Below are positions 30,475 through 37,636 of a stretch of 39,128 nucleotides of DNA, in pieces. The stretch is from a virus, in IMG/VR virus record IMGVR_UViG_3300049489_001239, positions 1 through 39,128 of that record; one strand, 5' to 3'. The notes under the pieces were generated by a model that saw nothing but the letters and a program-made list of their open reading frames with translations, did no database searches and was not told the origin of the DNA. Positions within the stretch are counted from its first letter, which is position 1; each line of letters begins with the position of its first letter. The position numbers and the translations under genes are program-made.

Positions 30475-31047
30475 TCAGGCGGTGAAGGTGGGCGCGAGCT
30501 GCTCGTCGAGCTGCAGGCGCAGGTCGAACAGGTCGCCGGTGTTGTCGATGCGCAGGTCGGGCTCGATCAGGCCGAACTGCTGTTCGCTGGCGTGGTCACG
30601 CACGGGGGCGGTGTCGCGGTCCACCGCCACCACCTGGCCGCCCATGCGCTTGATCCACTCGGCTTCGTTCGGGAAGCGCACGTCGCTGAGCGCGATGCGG
30701 TCGTGGATGGGCGCGCTGTTGGGCAGGTCGTGCAGGCCCAGCCGCATGGCGGCGTGCTTGACCCAGAAGTCGGGGTCGATGCTGCGGCCCCAGTCGCCCA
30801 GGGTCTGCATGAGCTGCCGCGCGCTGACGCCCAGGCCCGGGATGGGCTGTTCCTTCACGCCGGGCTCGAACAGGTACGCGTAGTCGATGCCGGCGCTGAC
30901 CAGCAGCGCGGTGAGCATGTCGCGGATGGGCTCGGCGAAGGCGTCGACGGTGAAGTCGTGCTGGTCGCACAGGTAGCCCGCGGCCGTGCTCTTGCCCGCG
31001 CCGGCCGGGCCCATGAAACCGATGAGCACGGGGTCACGCTGCGGCAT
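30475..31047 (-). CDS. Deoxynucleoside monophosphate kinase
   Basis: 190 residues with a P-loop at the start (GPAGAGKST, residues 13-21), then GYLCDQHDFTVDAFAEPIRDML, QTLGDWGRSIDPDFWVKHAAMRL and SDVRFPNEAEWIKRMGGQVVAVDR, the series of motifs of phage dNMP kinases (T4 gp1 type). It would phosphorylate dNMPs to dNDPs to feed phage DNA synthesis. It overlaps the next upstream gene by 14 nt and is six bases from ParB, in the leftward early operon. Confidence 0.88.
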   Translation of the reverse strand: MPQRDPVLIGFMGPAGAGKSTAAGYLCDQHDFTVDAFAEPIRDMLTALLVSAGIDYAYLFEPGVKEQPIPGLGVSARQLMQTLGDWGRSIDPDFWVKHAAMRLGLHDLPNSAPIHDRIALSDVRFPNEAEWIKRMGGQVVAVDRDTAPVRDHASEQQFGLIEPDLRIDNTGDLFDLRLQLDEQLAPTFTA

Positions 31048-31465
31048 GGCGGCGCTCCCGGACGACGTGGGCCACTTGGTTGCGGCCGCCGAAGTAGGCG
31101 AACGCGGCGGGGGTGTTCTGCTCGCCGGCGTACCACGAGGCCTTGGCGTGGGCGCGCGCCACGGCAGCGAACTCGCTGGCGTTGCGGTAGCCCAGGCGCA
31201 GGGCGTAGTAGGTGAGGCCTTCGCTGTCGATCTTGGGCAGGCTCTTCATCTCGGCCTCGAAGTGCTTGCCGCCCACGCTGCGCAGGTCGATCACGTACCA
31301 GCGCAGCTCGTCGTGCCGCAGGGCGCGCAGGAACATGTCGTCCACGCCCTCGGTGTAAACCGGGTGCAGCACCACGCGCGAGCCATCGGGCCACGTGACG
31401 GTGTGCTCGTGCGCCAGCACGTCGAACTGGCCCTGGCGGTGGATGATGCGGGTGTCAATGAGCAT
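31034..31465 (-). CDS. Early phage protein, function unknown
   Basis: 143 residues from the ATG at 31465 with GGAGG upstream; the frame extends further upstream but that overlaps the next gene. IIHRQGQFDVLAHEHTVTWPDGSRVVLHPVYTEGVDDMFLRALRHDELRWYVIDLRSVGGKHFEAEMKSLPKIDSEGLTYYALRLGYRN looks like a mixed alpha/beta globular protein. The last part has AFAYFGGRNQVAHVVRERRH. No active-site motif is recognised. Position next to dNMP kinase suggests DNA metabolism or takeover of the host (inference). Confidence 0.65.
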   Translation of the reverse strand: MLIDTRIIHRQGQFDVLAHEHTVTWPDGSRVVLHPVYTEGVDDMFLRALRHDELRWYVIDLRSVGGKHFEAEMKSLPKIDSEGLTYYALRLGYRNASEFAAVARAHAKASWYAGEQNTPAAFAYFGGRNQVAHVVRERRHAAA

Positions 31466-31910
31466 GGGTGCCCTCCGTGGGGAGCGAGATCTCGGCGGCA
31501 GGGCGCACGCCGATGGTGTGGATGAGGCGCAGCACGTCTTCGCCCTGGGCTCGGCCGCGTTCCAGACCGCGGCCGAGCACCATGACTTCGGTGCCGGCGG
31601 TGAGGCGGCGCGCCAGCGCGCGCGCGTCGTCGAATGCCTGGGCCAGGCCGGCCTCGGGCGGGAACCACTGCGCGGCGTACAGCGGCAGGGCGGTGGGGTG
31701 GTGCTCCAGCTGCTGGGCGACGAGCACCTCGAGCGCGACGCCGCCGCTGGTGGTTTCACGCACGGCGGCGTCGCGCAGCAGCGCGCCCAGCACGGCCAGC
31801 TTCAGCGGGTGGCCGGCGTCCAGGTCGCGCAGCACGGCGGCGCGGTGGCGGCCGGTGGGCGCGGGCGGCATGCCTTCCAGCTGCGGCTGGGGCGTGTGGT
31901 CGGCGCGCAT
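31455..31910 (-). CDS. Early phage protein, function unknown
   Basis: 151 residues; the stop region overlaps the next gene start by 11 nt and its ATG overlaps the previous stop. It is helical and Ala/Leu-rich: HRAAVLRDLDAGHPLKLAVLGALLRDAAVRETTSGGVALEVLVAQQLEHHPTALPLYAAQWFPPEAGLAQAFDDARALARRL, with no membrane segment or known motif. Overlaps on both sides support it as a real gene of the operon. Confidence 0.6.
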   Translation of the reverse strand: MRADHTPQPQLEGMPPAPTGRHRAAVLRDLDAGHPLKLAVLGALLRDAAVRETTSGGVALEVLVAQQLEHHPTALPLYAAQWFPPEAGLAQAFDDARALARRLTAGTEVMVLGRGLERGRAQGEDVLRLIHTIGVRPAAEISLPTEGTHAH

Positions 31911-32311
31911 CAGAAGCCCCGCTCCACGGCCAGGTGCAGGCCGCTGGCGCGGCCCACGCCCGGCGGCTTGGGCAAGAAGGCAAGGCGGGCGGCGAAGCCA
32001 TCGCCCAGGCCGAAGCGCACGCTGGGCGCCAGCAGCGGCAACACGCGGCGCGCGGGGTAGCCGCTCACGGCGCCGGCGGTCAGCGCCCAGCGGCCGTCAG
32101 CGGTGGTGAAGGTCCACCCGGCGTAGGCGCTGGCGCGGCCGTAGCTGTTGCGGTAGGCGCCGAGGGTGGCGCCGCCTTCCAGCCGCACGTACAGGCCGGG
32201 CGTGGCGGTGTGCAGGTCGGCCGCGTCGCTGCCCAGGTGCTGGGTGGCCAGGTGGGCGCCGAGGGTGAGGGCGGCGGCGATCACGGCGTGGCGCCCCACG
32301 GCCACGGCCAC
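31910..32311 (-). CDS. Small outer-membrane beta-barrel-like protein
   Basis: 133 residues with a hydrophobic, export-type start (MAVAVGRHAVIAAALTLGAH). The mature part alternates polar and hydrophobic residues, with strands such as PGLYVRLEGGATLGAYRNSYG, RASAYAGWTFTTADGRWALTAGAVSGY, VRFGLGDGFAARLAFLP and a final strand LHLAVERGF. A terminal Phe is typical of the beta-signal of outer-membrane proteins. Phage proteins of this general look occur in early regions. It might alter the host surface, for example to block other phages; that is inference. Confidence 0.6.
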   Translation of the reverse strand: MAVAVGRHAVIAAALTLGAHLATQHLGSDAADLHTATPGLYVRLEGGATLGAYRNSYGRASAYAGWTFTTADGRWALTAGAVSGYPARRVLPLLAPSVRFGLGDGFAARLAFLPKPPGVGRASGLHLAVERGF

Positions 32312-32454
32312 TCGGCGCCGACGAGGATGCTGATGGCGAACGCGATCAGGTACAGGGCGATCAGCCCCGGCCAGTCACGTTCTTCCTTGAAGGTCGCAGG
32401 CGCCTGCGTGGCTACCGGCAGCTTAGACTGCGTGGGATTCGGGGAGGATTGCAT
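32281..32454 (-). CDS. Small single-pass membrane protein (57 aa), first gene of leftward operon
   Basis: ATG at 32454 to TGA at 32281-32283. The N-terminus is polar (MQSSPNPTQSKLPVATQAPA, with the palindrome CAGGCGCCTG inside it), then TFKEERDWPG and a membrane helix LIALYLIAFAISILVGAEW with a Trp/Pro-rich end. It overlaps the next gene by 31 nt. It starts about 27 nt downstream of the predicted leftward promoter, so it would be the first protein made after derepression. GGGGAGG precedes nothing obvious on this strand, and no clear ribosome binding site is seen. Confidence 0.6.
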   Translation of the reverse strand: MQSSPNPTQSKLPVATQAPATFKEERDWPGLIALYLIAFAISILVGAEWPWPWGATP

Positions 32455-32480
32455 GGGCGCTCCGTCGTTGGACGGGCGCC

Positions 32481-32509
32481 AGTATCACAAACGTGATTCA
32501 GTTAGTCAA
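32481..32509 (-). promoter_or_regulatory. Leftward early promoter (PL-like)
   Basis: On the minus strand TTGACT (plus 32504-32509) and GATACT (plus 32481-32486) are separated by 17 nt. Both elements overlap the operators at 32508-32521 and 32484-32497, so repressor binding would block RNA polymerase. It would drive the minus-strand genes down to 26843. Confidence 0.72.
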
Positions 32510-32521
32510 CACGTTTGTGAT
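32484..32521. promoter_or_regulatory. Left operator pair
   Basis: Two inverted-repeat sites: ATCACAAACGTGAT (32484-32497) and AACACGTTTGTGAT (32508-32521), spaced 24 bp start to start. Same consensus (ATCAC-N4-GTGAT) and spacing as the right operators. Likely bound by the repressor at 33040-33507 and by Cro. Confidence 0.82.
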
Positions 32522-32540
32522 GGACAGCCACTGTGCGGCT

Positions 32541-32900
32541 TCAGTTCATCACTTCCTTCACGGCCGTGACGTCCCATTGGCCGCCTGCATCCTTAAGCTC
32601 GCAGCGGGCACGGGTCAGCACCAGCGCGCCCAGCTTGTTCTTGGCGCGTACCTCCATCTCCAGCGTGGCGGTGCCGTTCCCGCGCGTGCGCAGCTGCGGC
32701 GGTCGCTCGGCCTGGCTCACTGAATCGGGGTCGTGAGCGGTGCGCTTGAACGCCCGCAGGCATGCGAACGGCGCGGTGCCGTCCTTCATGGCGCGCTCAT
32801 CTTGCGCTCGCTGGTCCGGTGACTTCATGGCCTCGAAAACGATGCCGCCGCCGAGGGCAACACCAAGGAAGACGATCAGAAGCAGCTTTGTGCGGGTCAT
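32541..32900 (-). CDS. Exported protein in the rex position (possible lysogenic conversion/exclusion factor)
   Basis: 119 residues with an N-terminal signal or anchor (MTRTKLLLIVFLGVALGGGIVFEAM). The rest is periplasmic-type with two Cys (FACLRAFKRTAHDPDSVSQAERPPQL and LVLTRARCELKD), spaced to form one disulfide, and VRAKNKLGALVL. It lies between the repressor gene and the left operator and is read in the same direction as the repressor, exactly where lambda has rexA/rexB. It would be expressed from the prophage. An exclusion or host-modification function is inferred from position and export; the family is not recognised. Confidence 0.65.
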   Translation of the reverse strand: MTRTKLLLIVFLGVALGGGIVFEAMKSPDQRAQDERAMKDGTAPFACLRAFKRTAHDPDSVSQAERPPQLRTRGNGTATLEMEVRAKNKLGALVLTRARCELKDAGGQWDVTAVKEVMN

Positions 32901-33039
32901 GGCTACTTACTCAAGTGAGTGGATGACGAAAAGAGGCCCCAGGTACGGTCGATGCTTTCCACGCAACTGAGTGGGGACTCCATCGTCTGGGGGATGGATG
33001 ACGGCCTTTGGCTGGCAAAGCTGTACACCTTGGCGATCT

Positions 33040-33507
33040 TCATCCTGCGGCGAGGCGTTTCCCTGGGCGGGGCTGCAGCAGCGGCAGCACATCTGCCGCA
33101 ACATCTGCCGCGGCTTCGGGATGTTCCGGCAGCGCGTCAAGTCTGGCGCGCACCATCGCCCACTGTCCTTGGGTCAGCACGCCGAGCGCTTCCAGCACCA
33201 CCGCTAGCGCCTGCTCCAGCGGTAGGTGCTCGTTCGTGTAGGGCTTGGCTGGCTCGGCCGCGAATGGGCCGTTGCCGCCCAGGCGCAGCACCTGCGTGGG
33301 GTGTTTGGGGCCACGGCCGGTCTTGAGGTAATCCGGGCTCAGGTTCACCGCGGCCGCAATGGCCAGCAGTTCCCGTGGAGCCTGACGCAGGTCAGCCTCG
33401 ATGTTGCCGATCGTGCCTTGGCGAACGCCGGCCTTGTCGGCCACTTCCGCTTGGGTCAGGCCGAGGGCTTCGCGCGCGCTGCGCAGTCGTTCGCCAATGG
33501 TGCTCAC
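33040..33507 (-). CDS. CI-type repressor with HTH but no peptidase domain
   Basis: 155 residues from a GTG at 33507. The N-terminal HTH_3 domain is clear (IGERLRSAREALGLTQAEVADKAGVRQGTIGNIEADLRQAPRELLAIAAAVNLSPDYLKTG, residues 4-64). The remainder (about 90 residues) is a linker with a helix (LEQALAVVLEALGVLTQGQWAMVRARLDAL) and a Pro-rich end. The LexA/S24 self-cleavage domain (Ser-Lys dyad) is missing. It is divergent from Cro, and an operator overlaps its start, so it should autoregulate. Lack of the peptidase suggests that induction does not use RecA-stimulated self-cleavage. Confidence 0.87.
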   Translation of the reverse strand: MSTIGERLRSAREALGLTQAEVADKAGVRQGTIGNIEADLRQAPRELLAIAAAVNLSPDYLKTGRGPKHPTQVLRLGGNGPFAAEPAKPYTNEHLPLEQALAVVLEALGVLTQGQWAMVRARLDALPEHPEAAADVAADVLPLLQPRPGKRLAAG

Positions 33508-33570
33508 ACTCGTGATTCCGCCTCAGATTTGCATCACGTTGGTGATGGCTGTTAGTATCACGTTCGTGAT
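33503..33570. promoter_or_regulatory. Right operator cluster (three sites)
   Basis: CTCACACTCGTGAT (33503-33516), ATCACGTTGGTGAT (33533-33546) and ATCACGTTCGTGAT (33557-33570), all of form ATCAC-N4-GTGAT with one mismatch in the first. The last two are 24 bp apart, the same as in the left pair. The first overlaps the repressor start codon; the last abuts the Cro start codon. Confidence 0.85.
33529..33558 (+). promoter_or_regulatory. Rightward early promoter (PR-like), weak match
   Basis: TTGCAT (33529-33534) and TAGTAT (33553-33558) with 18-nt spacing, overlapping two operators. Transcription would start about four bases before the Cro ATG, giving an almost leaderless message; no Shine-Dalgarno sequence is visible before that ATG. 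The elements are only 3-4 of 6 matches, so this is tentative. Confidence 0.45.
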
Positions 33571-33916
33571 GAACACGCCCCCCCAAGACCCCACCTCACC
33601 TGCCGCAGCACTTGAGGCGGCCATCGCCCTGGCGGATGGCCCTGTGGCGTTGGCGCGCAAGCTCGATGTGCCGCTGAGTCTGCCCAGCATGTGGCGATCC
33701 CGCGGGCGCGTGCCGGCCGACTACTGCCCCGCCATCGAGCGGGTGACGGAAGGCAAGGTGCGATGCGAAGACCTGCGGCCCGACGTGGAGTGGTCGGTAT
33801 TGCGGGTGCCTGGGGTGGCAACCCGCTTGTCGGAGCCGGAAGGTGGTGGCTGCATGGTCAACAGAGTAGGCGATCAGGGCAGCGCTTACAGGGCTGCACC
33901 TTGGGGGGAGTCATGA
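33569..33916 (+). CDS. Cro-type regulator, YdaS family
   Basis: 115 residues from the ATG at 33569, which lies immediately beside an operator. The core ALEAAIALADGPVALARKLDVPLSLPSMWRSRGRVPADYCPAIERVTEGKVRCEDLRPDVEWSVLR is the classic YdaS/Cro helix-turn-helix (ARKL...VP..Y-CPAIER-T-G-V-CE-LRPDV-W). A further ~40 residues without known features follow. The divergent placement against the repressor gene indicates the lysis/lysogeny switch. An open frame upstream of 33569 lies within the repressor gene and is not used. Confidence 0.88.
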   Translation: MNTPPQDPTSPAAALEAAIALADGPVALARKLDVPLSLPSMWRSRGRVPADYCPAIERVTEGKVRCEDLRPDVEWSVLRVPGVATRLSEPEGGGCMVNRVGDQGSAYRAAPWGES

Positions 33917-34302
33917 CTGCTGCTTGTGATCCCGATGTGATGGCGTTGCGGCATTTGGTCGGGGGCAGCGTGGCGCGCCGGCGCGAGATTGCGGCGGTGA
34001 TTGGCTGCAACGAGCAGACGCTATATCAGATCGTTCGAGGGATTCCGTTGCAGTCCGGCCGCTTGCGCGGTGTGGGGCGCGCGTTGCGGGAGCAACTTGA
34101 CCGCCATTTCCCGGGCTGGCGCATCTCTTTCCGTGCGCAGCAGGCAGTGGTCGACGTGCAGCAGCAGCCTCCTGAGGCTTGCCACTCGTTGCGGTTGGAG
34201 CCCGACGAGGCGGCGTGGGTGAAGCAGTGGTGCAACCCGCAGACTGATCGTTGTCGCTTGTATCGCGCACCGCTTGAGCGGCGCCAGCGGAGGGGGGGCT
34301 GA
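33913..34302 (+). CDS. Small HTH-type regulator in the cII position
   Basis: 129 residues from the ATG at 33913 overlapping the Cro stop, with a strong GGGGGGAG just before. The N-terminus (DVMALRHLVGGSVARRREIAAVIGCNEQTLYQIVRGIPLQSGRLRGVGRALREQLDRHFPGW) has a helix-turn-helix pattern with a Gln recognition helix. The C-terminal half is unknown (SLRLEPDEAAWVKQWCNPQTDRCRLYRAPLERRQRR). It is the second gene of the rightward operon, where lambda has cII; a role in establishment of lysogeny or in replication is possible. Confidence 0.7.
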   Translation: MTAACDPDVMALRHLVGGSVARRREIAAVIGCNEQTLYQIVRGIPLQSGRLRGVGRALREQLDRHFPGWRISFRAQQAVVDVQQQPPEACHSLRLEPDEAAWVKQWCNPQTDRCRLYRAPLERRQRRGG

Positions 34303-34580
34303 TGCGCCCCCGCGGCGAGATCCGCACCGCGCTGGTCAGCGCGGCCGAGCAGCTGGGCGACCAGTGCTTCACCTGGCGTGACCTGGCCGTCACGGCACAG
34401 GTGGGCTTCGCGGTGGCGAAACAGTACGCCGTGGACATGCGCCGCGCGGGCGAGCTGGAACCCAGCGGCACGCGCAAGGTGCCGCACGCGCGCCGGCCGA
34501 TGGTGACCTATCGCCGCCGCAGCGGTTTCGTGAACGCGCCGCTGGCCACGCTTGACGGCGTGCTGCGCGCCTGGCGGTAG
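34302..34580 (+). CDS. Small winged-helix-like DNA-binding protein
   Basis: 92 residues; ATG overlaps the previous stop by one base. EIRTALVSAAEQLGDQCFTWRDLAVTAQVGFAVAKQYAVDMRRAGELEPSGTRKVPHARRPMVTYRRR looks like a winged helix: a helical part, a recognition helix (VAKQYAVDMRRAGEL) and a basic wing. Similar small proteins sit ahead of replication genes in many phages. Function unknown; perhaps a replication accessory or regulator. Confidence 0.65.
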   Translation: MRPRGEIRTALVSAAEQLGDQCFTWRDLAVTAQVGFAVAKQYAVDMRRAGELEPSGTRKVPHARRPMVTYRRRSGFVNAPLATLDGVLRAWR

Positions 34581-34661
34581 GCGGCGAAAGGCATCTGATG
34601 GGGTGGGCATCAAGGGCGCGGGCCACCGCGCCGTGGAACAGGCACCTCTGCCGGGGCGTGC

Positions 34662-37346
34662 ATGGCTGAGCACGGCGGGTTCCAACCGATCGACTTCGTG
34701 CGCTTGGCAGCTGAGCTGCTGCAGCGCGCCGACACGCTGGTGCCCGACTGGCTGCGCGGCGGTGTGCGCCGCGGCAGCGAGTGGGTGTGCGGCGACCTGA
34801 GCGGTGGCGAAGGTGGCAGCGTCAGCGTGAACCTCAGCACCGGCCGCTGGGCCGACTTCGCGAACGACGACAAGGGCGGCGATCTGGTATCGCTGTACGC
34901 CGCGATCCGCAATCTGGGCCAGCGCGAGGCCGCGCTGGAGCTGATGGAAGATCTGGGCTGGGAGCGGCAGCGCCAGGCGGCGCCGGCGCGCGCGCCCAGG
35001 CCAGCGCCGCAGCCGGGGCCTGCACCCGAGCCGGCGCGCCTGGGGGTGGACGCGCCGGCCGCCCGGCCGCGCAGCTTGTGGCGGGCCATCGTGCCCGTGC
35101 CGGGCAACGCGCCGCCGTGCCGCTTCCGCTGGGGCTACAAAGACAAGCGCAGCGGCGAGTGGGTCGAGCTCGAGGCGGTGGACTTCTGGGAGTACTGCTT
35201 CGAGCAGGTGCGCTACGGCTACGTGGCGCGCTTCCACCGCACGAACAGCCGTGGCGGCGTCGACAAGGAAACCGTGCCCTTCACCTGGTGCGTGGACACC
35301 AGCGACGACCGCGGCACGATGAAGTGGCGCCCGAAGCAGTGGGACGCGCCGCGCCCGCTGTACGTGCCGGCCACGCTGCTGGGCGACCCCGCGCAGACGC
35401 CTGTGGTGGTGGTGGAAGGGGAGAAGTGCGCCATGGCCGGGCACCGGCTGCTGGGGCACGAGTTCGACTTCGTCAGCTGGCCGGGCGGCGGCAAGGCGTG
35501 GCCCCAGGCGAGCTGGGGCTGGCTGATGGGCCGCACGGTCTTCCTCTGGCCCGACAGCGACGCGAAGCGCGAACGCCTCACCGCCGCGGAGCGCGAAGCA
35601 GGGGCAGACCCGGATGCCAAGCCGCTGCTGCCGGCCGCGCGCCAGCCTGGGCTGGTGACGATGCGTGGCATTGGCCAGCTGCTGCAGACCGAGCACGGGT
35701 GCACGGTGCACATGGTGCACCTGAAGCCGCCAGGCGAGCGGGCCGATGGCTGGGACATTGCCGACGCCATTGCCGAGGGGTGGGGCGCTGACCAGGTGCG
35801 CGACTTCATCCGGGGCGCCAGCCCCTTCGTGGCGCCCGAGGATGCGGCCCGCGCGAAGCAGGGCGCAGCCATTTCTACCCCTTCCATGGCTGCCGCGAGG
35901 GAAGGGGAGGATGGTGAAGACCCGGCGCGCGCGTGGCTGAAGTACCTGCTGTCGTCAACGAACGGCGCGGTGCGCCCGGTGCGGGAGAACGTGGTGCTCG
36001 CGCTCGACGGCCGCCCCGAGCGCAGCGTGGGCGGCGTGCCGGAGTGCGCGGGCCTGATCGCGTTCAACGAGTTCACGAACAACATCGAGAAGACGCGCGC
36101 CACACCCTGGGGCTCGCCCGCCGGTGAATGGCTTGAGGCCGACGAGCTGCAGATGGGCGACTGGCTGGTGCGGGAGCACTGGCTGCCCAGCATCAGCCGC
36201 GAGCAGTTGGCCGAAGCGGTGCTCATCGTGGCGAAGCGGCACGCGTTTCACCCGCTGAGGGCCCGCATCGAAGCCCTGCGCGGCGCCTGGGACGGCGGGC
36301 CCCGCCTTGACGAGTGGCTGCGCCGCTGCTGTCTGGAAGAAGACGAGTGGGATCTGGAAGACCCGCTGCAGCGCTACCTGACGCTGGCCGGGCGCTACTT
36401 CGTGATGGGCATGTGCGCGCGCGTCATGAAAGAGAAGCGCCACGGCGCCGACGTGCTGGTGGGCCCGGGCTGCAAGTTCGACTTCATGCTGATCCTGGAA
36501 GGGCCGCAGGGCTGGGGCAAGAGCACGCTGGCGAAGACGCTTGGCGGCGACTACTTCGCCGACACGGGCCTGACGATCGGTGAGAAGGATTCGCTGATGA
36601 ACATCCAGGGCATCTGGGTGTACGAGTGGGGCGAGCTCGACAACATGTCGAAGCAGGAAGTGTCGAAGGTGAAGCTGTTCATCAGCTCGCCGGTGGACCG
36701 CTTCCGCGCCACCTTCGACCGCCGGCCGGCGAAGTACCCGCGCCAGGTGGTGTTCGTGGGCACCACGAACGAAAGCCACTACCTCACCGACACCACGGGC
36801 AACCGGCGCTTCTGGCCGGTGCTGGTGACGCGGCGGCCCGACATTGCCTGGCTGCGCGAAAACCTCGAGCAGATGCTGGCCGAGGCCGTGCACCGGGTGG
36901 ACGCGGGCGAGCGCTTCTGGCCAACGCCGGAAGAGCAGCGCCAGCTTTTCGACCCGCAGCAGCGCGAGCGCACGGTGGAAAGTTCGCTGGAGAGCGCCAT
37001 CCGCACCTACCTCTACGACGAAGGCCAGAAGGTGCCGCTGGGCCAGCCCAACGGCGCGCTGATCTCGGAGGTGACGATGCAGGACCTGCTCACCCGCATC
37101 GGCTACACGATCGACAAGCAGACCGACGCCGTGGTCAAGAAGGCCGGCGCCGTGATGCACATGCTGGGCTGGACGAAGCGCCGCCTGGCCGCCGACGGCG
37201 AGGGCAAGCGGCCCCGCGCGTACGTGCGGCCGAATGACCGCAGCTCGAGCGGCACGCCGCACGCTGCGGTGGCGCGCGCCAGCCATGGAACGCAACGCCC
37301 GACGCAGGGCAACACCCAGGGGGCCGACAGTGACTGCCCGTTCTGA
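34662..37346 (+). CDS. Primase-helicase, Toprim + VapE/VirE-type ATPase
   Basis: 894 residues from the ATG at 34662. The N-terminal part (FVRLAAELLQRADTLVPDWL ... VSVNLSTGRWADFANDDKGGDLVSLYAAI) is a primase-type start. A Toprim-like region follows (about 248-310: VVVVEGEKCAMAGHRL, SWPGGGKAW, VFLWPDSDAKRE). The C-terminal half is a VapE-family ATPase with Walker A GPQGWGKST (614-622), Walker B-type IWVYEWGELD, and VGTTNESHYLTDTTGNRRFWPV. The protein should start and unwind replication forks of the phage. It is the only replication protein in the window, so origin recognition is probably a part of it or of the small genes upstream. Confidence 0.92.
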   Translation: MAEHGGFQPIDFVRLAAELLQRADTLVPDWLRGGVRRGSEWVCGDLSGGEGGSVSVNLSTGRWADFANDDKGGDLVSLYAAIRNLGQREAALELMEDLGWERQRQAAPARAPRPAPQPGPAPEPARLGVDAPAARPRSLWRAIVPVPGNAPPCRFRWGYKDKRSGEWVELEAVDFWEYCFEQVRYGYVARFHRTNSRGGVDKETVPFTWCVDTSDDRGTMKWRPKQWDAPRPLYVPATLLGDPAQTPVVVVEGEKCAMAGHRLLGHEFDFVSWPGGGKAWPQASWGWLMGRTVFLWPDSDAKRERLTAAEREAGADPDAKPLLPAARQPGLVTMRGIGQLLQTEHGCTVHMVHLKPPGERADGWDIADAIAEGWGADQVRDFIRGASPFVAPEDAARAKQGAAISTPSMAAAREGEDGEDPARAWLKYLLSSTNGAVRPVRENVVLALDGRPERSVGGVPECAGLIAFNEFTNNIEKTRATPWGSPAGEWLEADELQMGDWLVREHWLPSISREQLAEAVLIVAKRHAFHPLRARIEALRGAWDGGPRLDEWLRRCCLEEDEWDLEDPLQRYLTLAGRYFVMGMCARVMKEKRHGADVLVGPGCKFDFMLILEGPQGWGKSTLAKTLGGDYFADTGLTIGEKDSLMNIQGIWVYEWGELDNMSKQEVSKVKLFISSPVDRFRATFDRRPAKYPRQVVFVGTTNESHYLTDTTGNRRFWPVLVTRRPDIAWLRENLEQMLAEAVHRVDAGERFWPTPEEQRQLFDPQQRERTVESSLESAIRTYLYDEGQKVPLGQPNGALISEVTMQDLLTRIGYTIDKQTDAVVKKAGAVMHMLGWTKRRLAADGEGKRPRAYVRPNDRSSSGTPHAAVARASHGTQRPTQGNTQGADSDCPF

Positions 37347-37636
37347 CCAGCGAACGCGGGGCGCCGCGGAAAAGGTCGGGGCAGCCCAGGCCGTGCCTAT
37401 GTGACCGAACCGCGACCCGGCGCACCGGGCCACCTGCCGTGTCCACGTGTCCACGTGCCTGCTGAGACTTTGCCGCGCTCCCTGTAGCTGTCGGCAAGGG
37501 GTTCTGGGCGGAGCACTGCCCGGGATCGTCCAGGTGGCCAGGTGCAAGCGCAGGGGCGCAGGTGCACAGGCGCCTGCGTGCGCGCGCGCCCGGGCGCAAG
37601 CACTCAATCTCTTCTCTCAGGTGGAAGGTGGACAAG
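37347..37636. other. 290-bp intergenic region with short repeats
   Basis: No credible gene. TCCACGTG occurs twice in tandem (37442-37449 and 37450-37457), each containing the palindrome CACGTG. Further on, several CAGGTG-type words and one copy of CAGGCGCCTG (37567-37576) occur in a G/C-rich, repeat-like tract. It could hold the replication origin or a ParB-binding site, but nothing is decisive. Confidence 0.4.

Noticed and set aside
29044-31215. 723-codon plus-strand open frame opposite ParB and dNMP kinase
   Set aside because: The minus strand encodes two well-known families here; this is their shadow.
26843-32454. Reverse transcriptase, integrase or ParA in the minus-strand operon
   Set aside because: All frames were read for YxDD, tyrosine/serine recombinase and deviant Walker motifs; none was found apart from the dNMP kinase P-loop.
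32907-33140. 77-codon minus-strand frame downstream of the repressor
   Set aside because: Overlaps the repressor end, rich in Cys/Arg/Gln with no start context; probably not a gene.
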